The notes beneath the pieces were generated by a model. It made no database searches. It had not been told where the DNA came from and saw only the letters and a program-made list of their open reading frames with translations. DNA of 64,000 nucleotides from Facklamia sp050409585 (GTDB lineage: Bacteria; Bacillota; Bacilli; Lactobacillales; Aerococcaceae): NCBI RefSeq assembly GCF_050409585.1, contig NZ_JBNUPE010000004.1, forward strand, positions 1 to 64,000. Direction: 5' to 3'. This document shows positions 1-9,513 of this stretch, piece by piece (positions within the stretch are counted from its first letter, which is position 1; the number at the start of each line of letters is the position of its first letter). Made by a program: the position numbers and the translations under genes.

Positions 1-211
1 CTTGCCCTGCACTTTCTAAGTAGGTGATTCTAGAGGAGCGTGTGCCGTTTTTAACGACAACTCCTTCCTTTTGGCAACAAAGACAGCTATCAACAGGATA
101 GGTCAGTGTACGCTTTATGTGAAGCTTATTTTAGATATTTTCCACACAATGATCAGATAATTTTACGTTAGGGTCTTTTATAGTGAGTAATGTTCGTATA
201 TCATGAGTCCT
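1..211 (-). pseudogene. ISL3-family transposase, N-terminal remnant
   Basis: The reverse strand reads as the N-terminus of an ISL3-type transposase: IRTLLTIKDPNVKLSDHC, then a Cys-rich zinc-finger-like segment (CLCCQKEGVVVKNGTRSSRI). ISL3 transposases start with such a segment before their HTH and DDE parts. A TAA at 133-131 interrupts the frame, and the place where the start should be (211-209) reads AGG rather than ATG, just downstream of an AAAGGA ribosome-binding-like motif. The frame is open again from the stop to base 1, so the rest of the element may lie outside the window. It is a dead copy bordering the accessory region. Family assignment is from remembered sequence character. Confidence 0.7.
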
Positions 212-287
212 GGCACAGAGTCCTTTCTATTTTAGTTACCACTTTTAATAGATTGGACTTCTGTGTTTTTATGTAGCAAAAAATAGG

Positions 288-797
288 ATGGAAGGAAGAG
301 TTTTTCTTCCATCAACCCTATTTATTATAGAATATAAAGAAGAAGGTTTACTGGAAGAAGCTACGATAAAAGAAGAAAGAGAGGACTTAATCAATGTCGT
401 AGGAAATCTTATCAAAGATCCGGAACTATTAGAGATAAAGGATAATCAAGGAGAGAAACTCAAGGTGGCTAACTTTACCTTGGTTTCTAATGATAAGGAG
501 GGAGGAAAGAATTACCACTCTTGTTCAGCCTATGGAGAAAAAGCAAAAGGAATGGAAAGCCTTAAACAGGGAGATTTTATGAGAGTGTTTGGGCAAACAA
601 AGAACACACTAGGTGCTAATGGAAAAGAATACACAAATACAAGGGTTCTATCATCAAAGCTCTTAAAAGCAAAAGAGAAAGGCCAGGAGAAAAGTCCTAA
701 AAAAGAATCCATCCTTGGAGTTATAAAGAAGTACAAGACAGAGGATAAGGGCAAAGAGTCGGAAAAGGCAGATAAAAAAATAGAAACAGAAAGATAA
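288..797 (+). CDS. Single-stranded DNA-binding (OB-fold) protein of integrative-element type
   Basis: This 169-residue protein has an SSB-like OB-fold core around residues 35-127: INVVGNLIKDPELLEIKDN, then a predicted strand (KVANFTLVSND), a YHSCSAYGEKA stretch and LKQGDFMRVFGQTKN. After that comes a lysine/glutamate-rich tail of about 40 residues, where many SSBs carry a partner-binding acidic tip; this tail is mixed-charge and lacks the usual tip. Such short SSB-like proteins are common cargo of conjugative elements, where they may protect single-stranded transfer DNA. The first 30 or so residues do not look like SSB and no good ribosome binding site precedes 288, so the real start may be internal or the 5' end may be recombinant. 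A hairpin terminator follows directly. Confidence 0.6.
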   Translation: MEGRVFLPSTLFIIEYKEEGLLEEATIKEEREDLINVVGNLIKDPELLEIKDNQGEKLKVANFTLVSNDKEGGKNYHSCSAYGEKAKGMESLKQGDFMRVFGQTKNTLGANGKEYTNTRVLSSKLLKAKEKGQEKSPKKESILGVIKKYKTEDKGKESEKADKKIETER

Positions 798-803
798 GAT
801 GGC

Positions 804-832
804 AGTGTGGTCTTCGGACTGCACCGTTTTTT
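804..832 (+). terminator. Rho-independent terminator with TTCG loop
   Basis: GTGTGGTC and GACTGCAC pair around a TTCG tetraloop, with a small internal mismatch, and six T residues follow. It ends transcription of the SSB-like gene. Confidence 0.75.
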
Positions 833-968
833 GTTGTTTAACATCCTCAATCAAACCATGATGAGCTTTAAAAATGCATATAAAGGTATGATATAATAAT
901 TTATATGAAAACTTCGCATATATATACTAAAAATTCAAATAAAAACTAATTAGTTAAGGATGGAGACA

Positions 969-1190
969 ATGAAAATTAATTATAATGGACTTTGGAAAGT
1001 CATGATAGACAAGGGCATGAACAAAAAGGAATTGATGGAAGAAGTAGGTTTATCACCAGCAACTGTAGCCAAGATGACAAAAGGAGAATTCGTTAGCATG
1101 CAAGTTTTATATAGGATTTGTATAAAGCTAGATGTAGATTTTAAAGATATTATTGAGATAGGTAATAGGGAGGATAAGCATGATAGGTAA
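969..1190 (+). CDS. Small XRE-family (Cro/CI-type HTH) regulator heading the type III RM operon
   Basis: A protein of about 73 residues consisting of one helix-turn-helix domain: KGMNKKELMEEVGLSPATVAKM, then a C-terminal stabilising helix region (LYRICIKLDVDFKDIIEI). This matches small XRE regulators. The ATG at 969 is preferred over the ATG at 960 because an AAGGA motif lies eight bases upstream. Its 3' end overlaps the mod start by 11 bases, so the two are surely co-transcribed, and it probably controls expression of the methyltransferase. A clear paralogue heads the second restriction system at 49516, with the same start-overlapping arrangement. No operator was identified with confidence. 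Confidence 0.8.
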   Translation: MKINYNGLWKVMIDKGMNKKELMEEVGLSPATVAKMTKGEFVSMQVLYRICIKLDVDFKDIIEIGNREDKHDR

Positions 1191-3186
1191 AAAAATTCAA
1201 GACAATAAAGAGATAAGACCTAACAGTAGGGAATTAATAAAATTAAAAGAAAACTTTCCACAATTCTTTAATAAAGAAGGGGAATTTGAGTTGGATAAAT
1301 TTCAGGATTTATTAAAGGAGGAAGAAATTGACATTTCAAAAGAGGGCTATGGTTTGGAGTTTTTAGGTAAGTCCTATGCTAAGTACCTAAGCTCATTAGA
1401 AACCGAAACTTATCTTGCTCCAGATATAGACCATAACTTAAAGGAAGAAAATAAAGATAGTGAGAACCTATATATTATAGGAGATAATATAGATGCCTTA
1501 AAGCATTTACTAGGATCCTATGGAGGGAAAATAAAATGTATTTATATCGATCCTCCCTACAACACGGGATCTGATGGCTTTGTCTATCCTGATAATTTCC
1601 AATTTAATGCAGAAGAACTTTCTAGAAATATAGGAATCACTGAGGAGGAGGCTCAAAGAATACTTAATCTTGCAGGTAAGAGTACTCACTCTGCCTGGCT
1701 TACTTTTATCTATCCAAGACTTGTTCTAGCAAGAGATTTACTGTCAGAAGATGGGGTTATTTTTATATCTATTGATGACAATGAACAGGCAAATTTAAAA
1801 TTAATATGTGACGATATTTTTGGTGAAGAAAACTTTATTTCAACTCTATCAGTTGAAAACAATCCGAAGGGTAGAAAAAACTCAGATTATATTTCTGTAA
1901 GTTCAGAATATTTGCATATGTATGCGAAAAATATTGATAAATCTTATTTTCATGAAGTTATACCAAAAAAATCTTCTGATATGACTAAAGATGAGAATGG
2001 AAGATGGGTTCATAACAGCGGGAAAAGAGTATTAGTAGGGGACAACTCTTTTAATAATCATGTGACCAATCCAAATTCCGAGAAAAATTATTCTGTTTAC
2101 TATAATAGATCTAACAATAAAATAGAACTAGCAACTGAAAATATAAATGAGTGTAGAATGGATTTAATGAAACATGGATATAGAAAATATTTTTCTACTA
2201 ATGAAGGAAAACTTGTAGAAAATACTTATACAAAGACGAAATTCATGGAATTATATCATGACGATGCTTTAGAATATGCTGGTGAAAAAATATATGAAAA
2301 AAACTATAATGATACTATAAGAATGAAAAGTCAATTGACTAATAGAAAATACAATGCAATTGTTAACGGAGTTCAAAAAGACTTTAATATTGATTTAACT
2401 ACAACAGGTGCGGGAACTTATCTTAAACAACTTTTTGATAGTAAAAAATTATATTTTGATGCACCAAAGAATCGTGAGTTTATTGGGTTATTAATCAGTT
2501 TAATAGCTGATGAAGATTTTTATGTATTAGACTTCTTTTCAGGATCTGGCACTACTGCTGATTCTGCAATGCTTTTAAATTCTCAAAAAGGTTTAAGTAA
2601 ATGTAAATATATTATGGTTCAACTGCCAGAGAAAATTGAAAAGAACAAACCAGCCTATAAGGCAGGTTATAGAACAATTGATGAAATCAGTAGGGCGAGA
2701 ATAGAAAAGGCGGCGGCCAAGATTAAGGAAGAGACAATGGCAGATATTGACTATGGTTATAAGCTCTATTATTTGGAAAAACCAGAGGAAAAAACTTTAG
2801 TAGAATTGGAGAATTTTGAACCAGAAATTAAACTGATCACAGATGATATGGTCTCTATTTTTGATAATAAACATTCTTCAGGTAAGGAAAGCATCATAGC
2901 CACATGGCTGAGTGGAGATGGTTATGGCCTTAGTCAAAGTACAGAAGAATATAAGCTTAATAATTATAAGGCAAGTAAAATTGAAAAGTCCTTATACATT
3001 ATAGACGAAGGACTGACAGATGAAGATGTGATGAGTCTTATTAAGAGAATAGAAAATGAAGAACTAGACATTACAAGACTAGTTATCTATGTTCATTCTG
3101 TCCAATTTAACGTGCTTCACGAGCTTAGAAAGAACCTAAAGGTCTTAAGAAACAATAAAAATGTAAGTTTGATTGAGAGGTTTTAA
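1180..3186 (+). CDS. mod: Type III restriction-modification system, adenine-N6 methyltransferase subunit (Mod)
   Basis: The 668-residue protein has the beta-class amino-methyltransferase order: catalytic motif IV DPPYNTG at residues 124-130 first, and the SAM-binding motif I DFFSGSGTT at 451-459 near the C-terminus. The long variable stretch between them is the usual target-recognition region of Mod proteins. In type III systems Mod both recognises the site and methylates one adenine, and it is needed for cleavage. It overlaps the upstream XRE gene and is followed two bases later by res. Length and motif order are normal and I see no repeat tract of the kind that makes some mod genes phase-variable. 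The recognition sequence cannot be read from the protein. Confidence 0.93.
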   Translation: MIGKKIQDNKEIRPNSRELIKLKENFPQFFNKEGEFELDKFQDLLKEEEIDISKEGYGLEFLGKSYAKYLSSLETETYLAPDIDHNLKEENKDSENLYIIGDNIDALKHLLGSYGGKIKCIYIDPPYNTGSDGFVYPDNFQFNAEELSRNIGITEEEAQRILNLAGKSTHSAWLTFIYPRLVLARDLLSEDGVIFISIDDNEQANLKLICDDIFGEENFISTLSVENNPKGRKNSDYISVSSEYLHMYAKNIDKSYFHEVIPKKSSDMTKDENGRWVHNSGKRVLVGDNSFNNHVTNPNSEKNYSVYYNRSNNKIELATENINECRMDLMKHGYRKYFSTNEGKLVENTYTKTKFMELYHDDALEYAGEKIYEKNYNDTIRMKSQLTNRKYNAIVNGVQKDFNIDLTTTGAGTYLKQLFDSKKLYFDAPKNREFIGLLISLIADEDFYVLDFFSGSGTTADSAMLLNSQKGLSKCKYIMVQLPEKIEKNKPAYKAGYRTIDEISRARIEKAAAKIKEETMADIDYGYKLYYLEKPEEKTLVELENFEPEIKLITDDMVSIFDNKHSSGKESIIATWLSGDGYGLSQSTEEYKLNNYKASKIEKSLYIIDEGLTDEDVMSLIKRIENEELDITRLVIYVHSVQFNVLHELRKNLKVLRNNKNVSLIERF

Positions 3187-3187
3187 T

Positions 3188-6184
3188 ATGACAATTGAGT
3201 TATCTATACTTCCTCATCAAGAAGACTTTTTAAAGGCTATTCGAAAGGCCTTTGGAGATATTAGGATTACAAGAACTAAAGAGCTTTTTCAAAACCCTAT
3301 TATTGATTTGGAAGATGAGAAATTAAAAGAAAATATAGAAGAATTATGGCGTGGCTACCAAGACTTGCAGGTAATACCTAGAGAATGGAGAGGAAAAGAT
3401 GAAGAGGATTATCTAGGTCTTGATATCCGTATGGAAACAGGAACAGGAAAAACCTACTGCTATACAAGGATGATGTATGAATTAAATAGTCTCTATGGCT
3501 TTAACAAATTTATCGTCCTAGTTCCTTCTACACCTATCAGAGAAGGAAGTAAGAGTTTCCTAGAGGCAGATTATAGTAGGAGACATTTTCAGGATTTATA
3601 TCCAAATAAAAGTTTAGATCTATCTGTTTTAGAGCCTCAGAAGAGGACTAAGGGAAGAAAAATGTTTCCTACAGCTATTTCTGAATTTGCTCGAGGGACT
3701 AGTTTAGAAAAAAATAGATTCTCTGTACTTCTTATGACTTCAGGAATGCTTTTGTCCAATGCTACTATGGCTAAAGATGACTATGACCAAACGATTTTAG
3801 GCAACTTTACTCAGCCTTATCAAACTTTAAGGTCTACTCGACCGATTGTAATTATTGATGAACCGCACAGGTTTAAAAAAGAAAATCAGGCCTATAAACG
3901 AATGTTAAAGGAGCTAAAACCTCAGTGTGTCATCCGTTTTGGTGCGACTTTTCCAGATAAGAAAGGCAGCAAAGATAAGGACTTTAATAATTTGATATTT
4001 AATCTTGGTTCAAGCCAGGCCTTTAATCAAAATTTAGTTAAGGGAGTTGAGACCTTTATGATTGAGGCGGAAAAGGAAAATGAAACCAAGCTGAAGCTAA
4101 TGAGTTTTAAGAGGAGTCCAAAAATTTGTGTTTTAAGAGATGAGGAGACTAAAAAAACGCAAGGACTAGTCAAGGGAGATAATTTATCCGTCTTCGGAGA
4201 AGAATTCTCTGGAATCACCATAGAAGAAATTGGCCCGACTTCTGATGAAGCCATTAACTATGGGGTGACCTTGTCTAATGGTCAAGTCCTAGCCAAAGGT
4301 GATATTGTCTATGGGGGTATTTATACCGAAACTTACCAAGAACTTATGTTAAAGCAGTCTATTTACAATCATTTGGAAACAGAAAAAGAAAACTTCTTAA
4401 GAGGAAACAAAATAAAAACCCTCAGCCTTTATTTTATAGACTCAGTTAGGTCTTATCGTGATGAAGAGGGTGGAGCTGGCCATTTAAGGCTTAAGTTTGA
4501 AAACATTTTATCCCAGAGCCTTAAAAATAAGATAGCAAGTATGGAAAAAACAAATGATCTAAGATTAATTGAATATAAATCTTACCTTGAGGCCTCTCTA
4601 GCAGATATATCAAAAACCAATGGTGGGTATTTTAGTGAGGATAATTCTACATCTGAAGAAGATATAAAAAATGAAGTGGATAAGATTTTAAGGGACAAGG
4701 AATATCTCTTAAATTTCCATAATGAAAAGGGACAATGGAATACCATGAGATTTATCTTCTCTAAATGGACGCTAAAAGAAGGTTGGGATAATCCTAATGT
4801 CTTTCAAATTGTAAAACTGCGTTCATCAGGTTCTGAAATCAGTAAACTTCAAGAAGTGGGTAGGGGACTTAGACTGCCTGTTGATGAAAAAGGAAGACGT
4901 ATTGCAGATGAGCAATTTTATTTAAGGTATCTGATAGATTATTCAGAAAAAGGATTTGCCAGTAAGCTACTGGGTGAAATACAATCAGATACACCAGGTC
5001 AAAATATGAATATTAAAGCTTTCCTTTCTGAGATTGCCAAAATTAGAAATAAGAGTGAAAATGAAATTTTTGGTCAAATGCTTATGAAACAATATATTGA
5101 TTTTGAAGGTAACATCGATAAAGACAAGTTAGACCAATTATATAATGACTATCCAGAGGCAATCAGTAACTTACAACCGAATAAAATTATCGATGGCACT
5201 AAGAAGAAAAAATTTGTAAAAGTACGTAAGGATAAGTTCAAAGATATTAGCAATCTATGGAAGCTAGTAAACCAAAAATACTATTTGAAATTTGAAGATA
5301 TTCCTAAAGAAGAGTTAGGAGAAGCTTTATATAAGGTTTTAGAAGGAGATATTTATCGAGATACAACTGTGGATGTAAAATCTATGAGAACTGAGTCAGT
5401 GGATGGAGAAATTGTTCTGCGTGAAAGGGTAGCTAATTATTATATTGTAGAAGATAAGATTTCCTATGGGGATTTTCTTAAAGAAATAAATCGACAGTTA
5501 GGCTTATCTGTAAGTATCATTCATGAAAGCTTGTGTAAGTTTAAAGAAGATAAGGGAGATATAGATGAGCGTATTTTTACGACAAAGGGGGTCTCCTTAA
5601 TCGTTATGCAATTTAATAAATGGCTGGATGAAAAGCTACTTAAGAAATTTTCTTACAAACCACTAAATATAGATACAAGGGAAACAAGCTTGACCGATTA
5701 CAAAGGCGAGGTTATTGATCAAATAACTCAAGGAGTTTTAGGAATTTATCGAGATGACAATGTGGATGTACCTGAAAGATTTATTTATGATACGGTTGTC
5801 TATGATAGTCCGAAGGAGAGACAGACACTAATGGGTAGTGATATTGATGAAGTATTAGTGTTTGGAAAAATCCCTCGTAAATCAATTCAGATTCCTCTAT
5901 TTACTGGAGGAACAACAAGTCCTGACTTTATGTATGTCATCAATTCATCAGATGGAAAAGCTGAAATAAACTTTATTGTTGAAACTAAGGATATGAAAGA
6001 CGAAAAATCCTTGAGAAAAGATGAAGACTTACGCATTATATCTGCTCAAAAATTCTTTGAAGCTATGAAAGAAGAAGGGGTCAATGTAGTATTTAAAAAA
6101 CAACTCAAAAATGATGATATTGTGGCGATGATAAAAGGAATTTCTAGAGAAAAAAAAGAAGTGAGGATATATCACAAAAGATAA
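3188..6184 (+). CDS. res: Type III restriction endonuclease subunit (Res), helicase-nuclease
   Basis: The 998-residue protein carries SF2 helicase motifs: Walker A ETGTGKT at residues 83-89, Walker B DEPH at 224-227 and motif VI GRGLRLP at 558-564. A C-terminal PD-(D/E)xK nuclease site follows: PD at 912-913 with ETK at 932-934. With Mod it forms the complex that translocates or slides on DNA by ATP hydrolysis and cuts between inversely oriented unmodified sites. I chose the ATG at 3188 because GAGAGG lies seven bases upstream; a TTG at 3173 inside mod is the alternative. All key residues are present, so the enzyme looks functional. Its 3' end overlaps the probable start of the damaged DUF6414-like gene. 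Confidence 0.93.
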   Translation: MTIELSILPHQEDFLKAIRKAFGDIRITRTKELFQNPIIDLEDEKLKENIEELWRGYQDLQVIPREWRGKDEEDYLGLDIRMETGTGKTYCYTRMMYELNSLYGFNKFIVLVPSTPIREGSKSFLEADYSRRHFQDLYPNKSLDLSVLEPQKRTKGRKMFPTAISEFARGTSLEKNRFSVLLMTSGMLLSNATMAKDDYDQTILGNFTQPYQTLRSTRPIVIIDEPHRFKKENQAYKRMLKELKPQCVIRFGATFPDKKGSKDKDFNNLIFNLGSSQAFNQNLVKGVETFMIEAEKENETKLKLMSFKRSPKICVLRDEETKKTQGLVKGDNLSVFGEEFSGITIEEIGPTSDEAINYGVTLSNGQVLAKGDIVYGGIYTETYQELMLKQSIYNHLETEKENFLRGNKIKTLSLYFIDSVRSYRDEEGGAGHLRLKFENILSQSLKNKIASMEKTNDLRLIEYKSYLEASLADISKTNGGYFSEDNSTSEEDIKNEVDKILRDKEYLLNFHNEKGQWNTMRFIFSKWTLKEGWDNPNVFQIVKLRSSGSEISKLQEVGRGLRLPVDEKGRRIADEQFYLRYLIDYSEKGFASKLLGEIQSDTPGQNMNIKAFLSEIAKIRNKSENEIFGQMLMKQYIDFEGNIDKDKLDQLYNDYPEAISNLQPNKIIDGTKKKKFVKVRKDKFKDISNLWKLVNQKYYLKFEDIPKEELGEALYKVLEGDIYRDTTVDVKSMRTESVDGEIVLRERVANYYIVEDKISYGDFLKEINRQLGLSVSIIHESLCKFKEDKGDIDERIFTTKGVSLIVMQFNKWLDEKLLKKFSYKPLNIDTRETSLTDYKGEVIDQITQGVLGIYRDDNVDVPERFIYDTVVYDSPKERQTLMGSDIDEVLVFGKIPRKSIQIPLFTGGTTSPDFMYVINSSDGKAEINFIVETKDMKDEKSLRKDEDLRIISAQKFFEAMKEEGVNVVFKKQLKNDDIVAMIKGISREKKEVRIYHKR

Positions 6185-6919
6185 AAATAAGGATAAAACG
6201 AATATTCTAGATTTTAATCGAATTATATATTTTGATGAACCAAGTGTAACAAATTTGGTTTATATGGTTAATAAGGGGAAAATTCTTAAAGAAATAGAGA
6301 GTGTAAAAGAAAATAAAATAGAGTCGAATGCGAATTTTAATACAGAGATAGGGACTACATTTAATTTCTTAACTTTGTTTAAAGCAAAAATTAATGTTGA
6401 TGGTGGAGTTGGTTTAGGAAAGAGTAGTGAACAATTGATATCTCAAGACATTAATAACACTACTCTAACTGATTATCTAGAACTGCCACTCGAAAAATGT
6501 GGCATAGAAATCTTTGAAAACGTAAATGTTTACCTATATCCTAACTCTTTAACTTATTTCAAATTGCTTACTCCCTATATGACTATGACTGAGGGAAGCT
6601 TGGATGCTGGTGAGTTGAAGATCAATGCTCAACTCATGGATTCGGAAATAGAGAAAGAGAAGGGCTATTTTGAACTTATAAAGAAGAAGGACGAAGAGGA
6701 AAAGATAATTCTTATTTATTAGCAGATTTAGTCAAAATGAATTTAACGTATCAGGCTGTTAAAGTTGGTGAAATGCCATTAGATAAACTAAATATTGAAT
6801 CTGAGTTTAAAATAGATGATAGTGTGGATGGTTATCTGCTTGCTAAGGAAGAAATGGAATCAGATAAAGATATGGTAAATGTATATGATGTAATCTTAGC
6901 TGGAGTTAGTCATGATTAA
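6171..6919 (+). pseudogene. DUF6414-like protein, start codon lost and frameshifted
   Basis: Joining two frames gives a protein that begins IIYFDEPSVTNLVYMVNKGK and ends with a region containing NSYLLADLVKMNLTYQAVKV. This resembles DUF6414 proteins, whose N-termini read FDE.SVTDY. The frame is open from 6165 but has no ATG; ATC at 6171 lies at the right place after a GAGG motif, so the start may have mutated. One base is gained or lost near 6695-6705: the first frame runs into TAG at 6720 while the second continues from there to 6919. The gene overlaps res upstream and the next small gene downstream, so it was the third gene of the RM operon. The family role is unknown to me; the RM context suggests an accessory defence factor. 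Confidence 0.6.
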
Positions 6920-7166
6920 AGTCTTTTATGGGACGACAAAGGAATTTGACATAATGCTTCCCAAGGATAAAAGGCCAAAATCATTAACATGGTTGGTTTC
7001 AGAGTCAGACAGTGAAAATAAAGAAATTAATGTTAAAATGTCTGACCAGAAAAAGAAAGTTGAAGGTAAAACACAAGTAGGTACTTTAGTTGCAAGAACA
7101 AATGAATATGCAGGGATTACCGAATCTGGAATAAATAATTTTGTTGGCTTGTTAAAAACAATTTAA
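6912..7166 (+). CDS. Small unknown protein in the RM-associated tail
   Basis: An 84-residue, charged, cytoplasmic-looking protein without a signal peptide or membrane segment (starts MIKVFYGTTKEFDIMLPKD, ends INNFVGLLKTI). Its ATG overlaps the preceding DUF6414-like gene by eight bases, which indicates translational coupling. I do not recognise the family. It is the only undamaged member of the three-gene tail behind the type III system, sitting between a frameshifted gene and a shattered AAA+ gene. If the three once formed a complex, it is probably no longer functional. Confidence 0.5.
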   Translation: MIKVFYGTTKEFDIMLPKDKRPKSLTWLVSESDSENKEINVKMSDQKKKVEGKTQVGTLVARTNEYAGITESGINNFVGLLKTI

Positions 7167-7176
7167 CATTAAAGAT

Positions 7177-8033
7177 ATGTATTTTCAAAATCCTCCAGTC
7201 TCTATTTTGAATCAACTAAAAAGAACATATGATAGTGAAGATATAATAGTTTCAAAGCATGCTTATAAACAGATGGAAGAAGCTCAGTTTTGGGATTTTG
7301 AAGACCGTTTTGATAATCGGATACTGGGTCAGGAGCAGGCAAAAGGGAAAATTAATATTTATTTATATAAGATAGCAAAGGGTTATAATCAAAACAAACC
7401 TGTTGTCAGCATGCTATACGGCTCGTCAGGCGTTGGTAAAACAGAAACAGCATAATTTTTATCAGAAATAATGGGAGAAAAATTATTTAGAAAACAGCTC
7501 TCTATGTACCAAAACAAGTCTTTTGCTGATTATGTTTTTGGTGGAAATCATGCAGAAGCTTCACTAGCAAGAGATTTATTAGAGCGTGAAAGTAAAGTAC
7601 TTCTGTTTGATGAATTTGATAAAGCAAATAGTATTTTTTATAGTGCTTTTTACCAGATGTTTGATGAAGGGAGATATGAGGATAAAAATTACAGTTTGGA
7701 TATGCAAAATAGTATTATCATCTGTACATCTAACTTCTTAAATTTATGAGATATAAAATCTACCCTTGGTGAACCAGTATTTGGAAGATTTGATGCCTTT
7801 ATTGAGTATAAGCCATTAACTGAAGATATTGTAAAAATGCTTTTGAAGACTAAATATCAAAATATAGTTGATACTCTAAACTCAGAAGATAAAAAATAAT
7901 TGAAGGTTTAGATGTCTTGAATAATTTGTTCCAGTATACAAAAAACATAAAAAATGTAAGAGAAATAGATAGGTTATTAAGGGAATTTTTTTTCACTAAG
8001 ATTTTGGGTCATAAAAGCAAATTAAGGAAATAG
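7177..8033 (+). pseudogene. AAA+ ATPase (ClpA/ClpB-type), several stops and a frameshift
   Basis: Read through its stops, this encodes a Clp/Hsp100-like AAA+ module: GQEQAKGKINIYLYKIAKGY, Walker A YGSSGVGKTETA, Walker B VLLFDEFDKAN, sensor-like SIIICTSNFLN, then VFGRFDAFIEYKPLTED. A TAA at 7453 falls directly after the P-loop, TGA at 7747 and TAA at 7897 follow in the same frame, and the reading then continues one base over (EGLDVLNNLFQYTKNIKNVR) to a stop at 8031. The ATPase cannot be made as one chain. It may have remodelled a substrate together with the two small upstream proteins, in the manner of AAA-containing defence modules; that role is inferred only from position. Confidence 0.75.
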
Positions 8034-8058
8034 AGAGCTTATCTCTCCTCTTCCTTAA

Positions 8059-8262
8059 AGAAAAGCCAAAGTAAAAGAACCATTTCCCCATGAGAGATCT
8101 TTAGAAAAGTATCTATATACCTATGTTTCAAAATTCAATACGAAGTTTTCTTCTAGAATCCATAAGGGATTTGGTCTGGTACAATATGAACTAAGTAAAA
8201 TGCTAGATGAAATACAAGGAAAAGGTCAAAGCAAAAAATTTTTCATCCCCTATAGGGGATGA
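8059..8262 (+). pseudogene. Unrecognised coding remnant
   Basis: An open stretch without a start codon translates to protein-like sequence (SLEKYLYTYVSKFNTKFSSR, then FGLVQYELSKMLDEI) ending at TGA 8260. It may be a late part of the decayed AAA+ gene or of another lost mobile-element gene. I do not recognise it. The rest of 8263-8435 shows nothing beyond AT-rich sequence. Confidence 0.35.
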
Positions 8263-8435
8263 CGATATAATGCCTATAATATTATCTAGTTAGAAGATTT
8301 TTACATAATCTTATATTAGGTTACACAAAAAAATGACGCTACCTTATCCCACCCATATTTAGCACTTTTTTTACTAGAGATAATAATAAAAAATAGAATG
8401 TTTTAAAATATTGAGATTGTTTTTAGAGGTGTGCA

Positions 8436-8870
8436 ATGAGTATAAAATTTATGCGTTCAAATGAAATAAAAACTTCTCTAAATAAAGAACAAATCGACCA
8501 AATTTCTTCACTTGAAAAAATTAAAAATGGGTGTAAGCAAGAAAACGTCATAGCTTATGATATTTTTAATGACGACGAATTAGTTGGTTTTGCCATGCTT
8601 AGACAATTTAGCAGTAAAGGCTGGTTTCTTTGGAATTATGCCATTGATAAAAACTTTCAAGGATTAGGCTTAGGTTACAGTGGTTTAAAGTTACTGTTAA
8701 AAATAATGAAAGAAGACTATCAAGCATCTGTAATTACCACAACATATCGCTATGGGAATGAAATAGCAAAGAATCTATATCAAAAAGTTGGGTTTTCGGA
8801 AGTCAATAATGTAGAAGAATCTGGTTGTCATGAAGTAGACATGTTTCTTGAGTTAAAGAAGATAGGATAA
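8436..8870 (+). CDS. GNAT-family N-acetyltransferase
   Basis: The 144-residue protein has the GNAT fold signature: a strand with VGFAMLRQF, the acetyl-CoA pyrophosphate-binding loop in AIDKNFQGLGLGYSGLKLL (Q/RxxGxG type), and the later YQKVGF motif typical of this superfamily. An AGAGG-type ribosome binding site lies just before the ATG. The substrate cannot be read from sequence; small-molecule detoxification and protein acetylation are both possible. It is followed 44 bases later by a P-loop kinase in the same direction. Confidence 0.8.
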   Translation: MSIKFMRSNEIKTSLNKEQIDQISSLEKIKNGCKQENVIAYDIFNDDELVGFAMLRQFSSKGWFLWNYAIDKNFQGLGLGYSGLKLLLKIMKEDYQASVITTTYRYGNEIAKNLYQKVGFSEVNNVEESGCHEVDMFLELKKIG

Positions 8871-8914
8871 GCAAGTAAAATAAGGGTTTAGATTAAGTCT
8901 ATGGGGGAGAAAGT

Positions 8915-9409
8915 ATGTCCAAATTAATCATTATCAGAGGAAATTCAGGCAGTGGGAAAACAACTTTAGCCAAAGAGCTTCAAAAAGCTATTGGACCGAA
9001 TACATTAGTGATAGCGCAAGATGTTATTAGAAGGGAAATGCTGAGCGTGCATGATGGCGTGGGTAGTGAAGCAATTCAATTATTGCAGACAATAATTGAA
9101 TATGGCTATGCAAACAATAAAGTGACTATTCTCGAGGGAATTCTCAACGCTAAATGGTATCAACCGCTTTTTGAAAAGGTTAAAGAACTATACGGTCCAG
9201 AAAACATCTTTGCTTATTATTATGAGTTGCCGTTTAAAGAGACAGTCAGAAGACATCGGACTAAGGATGAACGAAATGAGTTTGGTGAGGCGGAGTTAAA
9301 AAGATGGTGGAATGAAAAAGATTATCTTGAAGGGATCGAAGAAGAAATACTCACTGAGGAAATAGAAATCGAGGAAGCAGTAAAAATGATTATGGCTTCA
9401 ATACGTTAA
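8915..9409 (+). CDS. P-loop kinase (AAA-domain / zeta-toxin-like small kinase)
   Basis: A 164-residue protein with an N-terminal Walker A, GNSGSGKTT at residues 9-17, and a later RRHRTKDER segment that looks like the lid arginines of small nucleotide or metabolite kinases. The central LEGILNAKWYQPLFEKV segment is seen in uncharacterised Firmicutes kinases annotated as AAA or uridine kinase-like. A GGGGGAG ribosome binding site precedes the ATG. No antitoxin-like partner sits next to it, so a toxin role is unlikely. It probably phosphorylates a small molecule that cannot be named. Confidence 0.7.
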   Translation: MSKLIIIRGNSGSGKTTLAKELQKAIGPNTLVIAQDVIRREMLSVHDGVGSEAIQLLQTIIEYGYANNKVTILEGILNAKWYQPLFEKVKELYGPENIFAYYYELPFKETVRRHRTKDERNEFGEAELKRWWNEKDYLEGIEEEILTEEIEIEEAVKMIMASIR

Positions 9410-9513
9410 AATTATAAATCTATAAGAAAAACTACCGATTTATTTGAATGAGATTGACCTCAGCGATAGGTTAGTGGTTTTTAAAAAATATATTATCAAG
9501 TTTTAAGGAGAGT

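Noticed and set aside
8915..9409. Zeta-type toxin
   Set aside because: It has only a Walker A and lid-like region, no epsilon antitoxin neighbour; called a generic small kinase.
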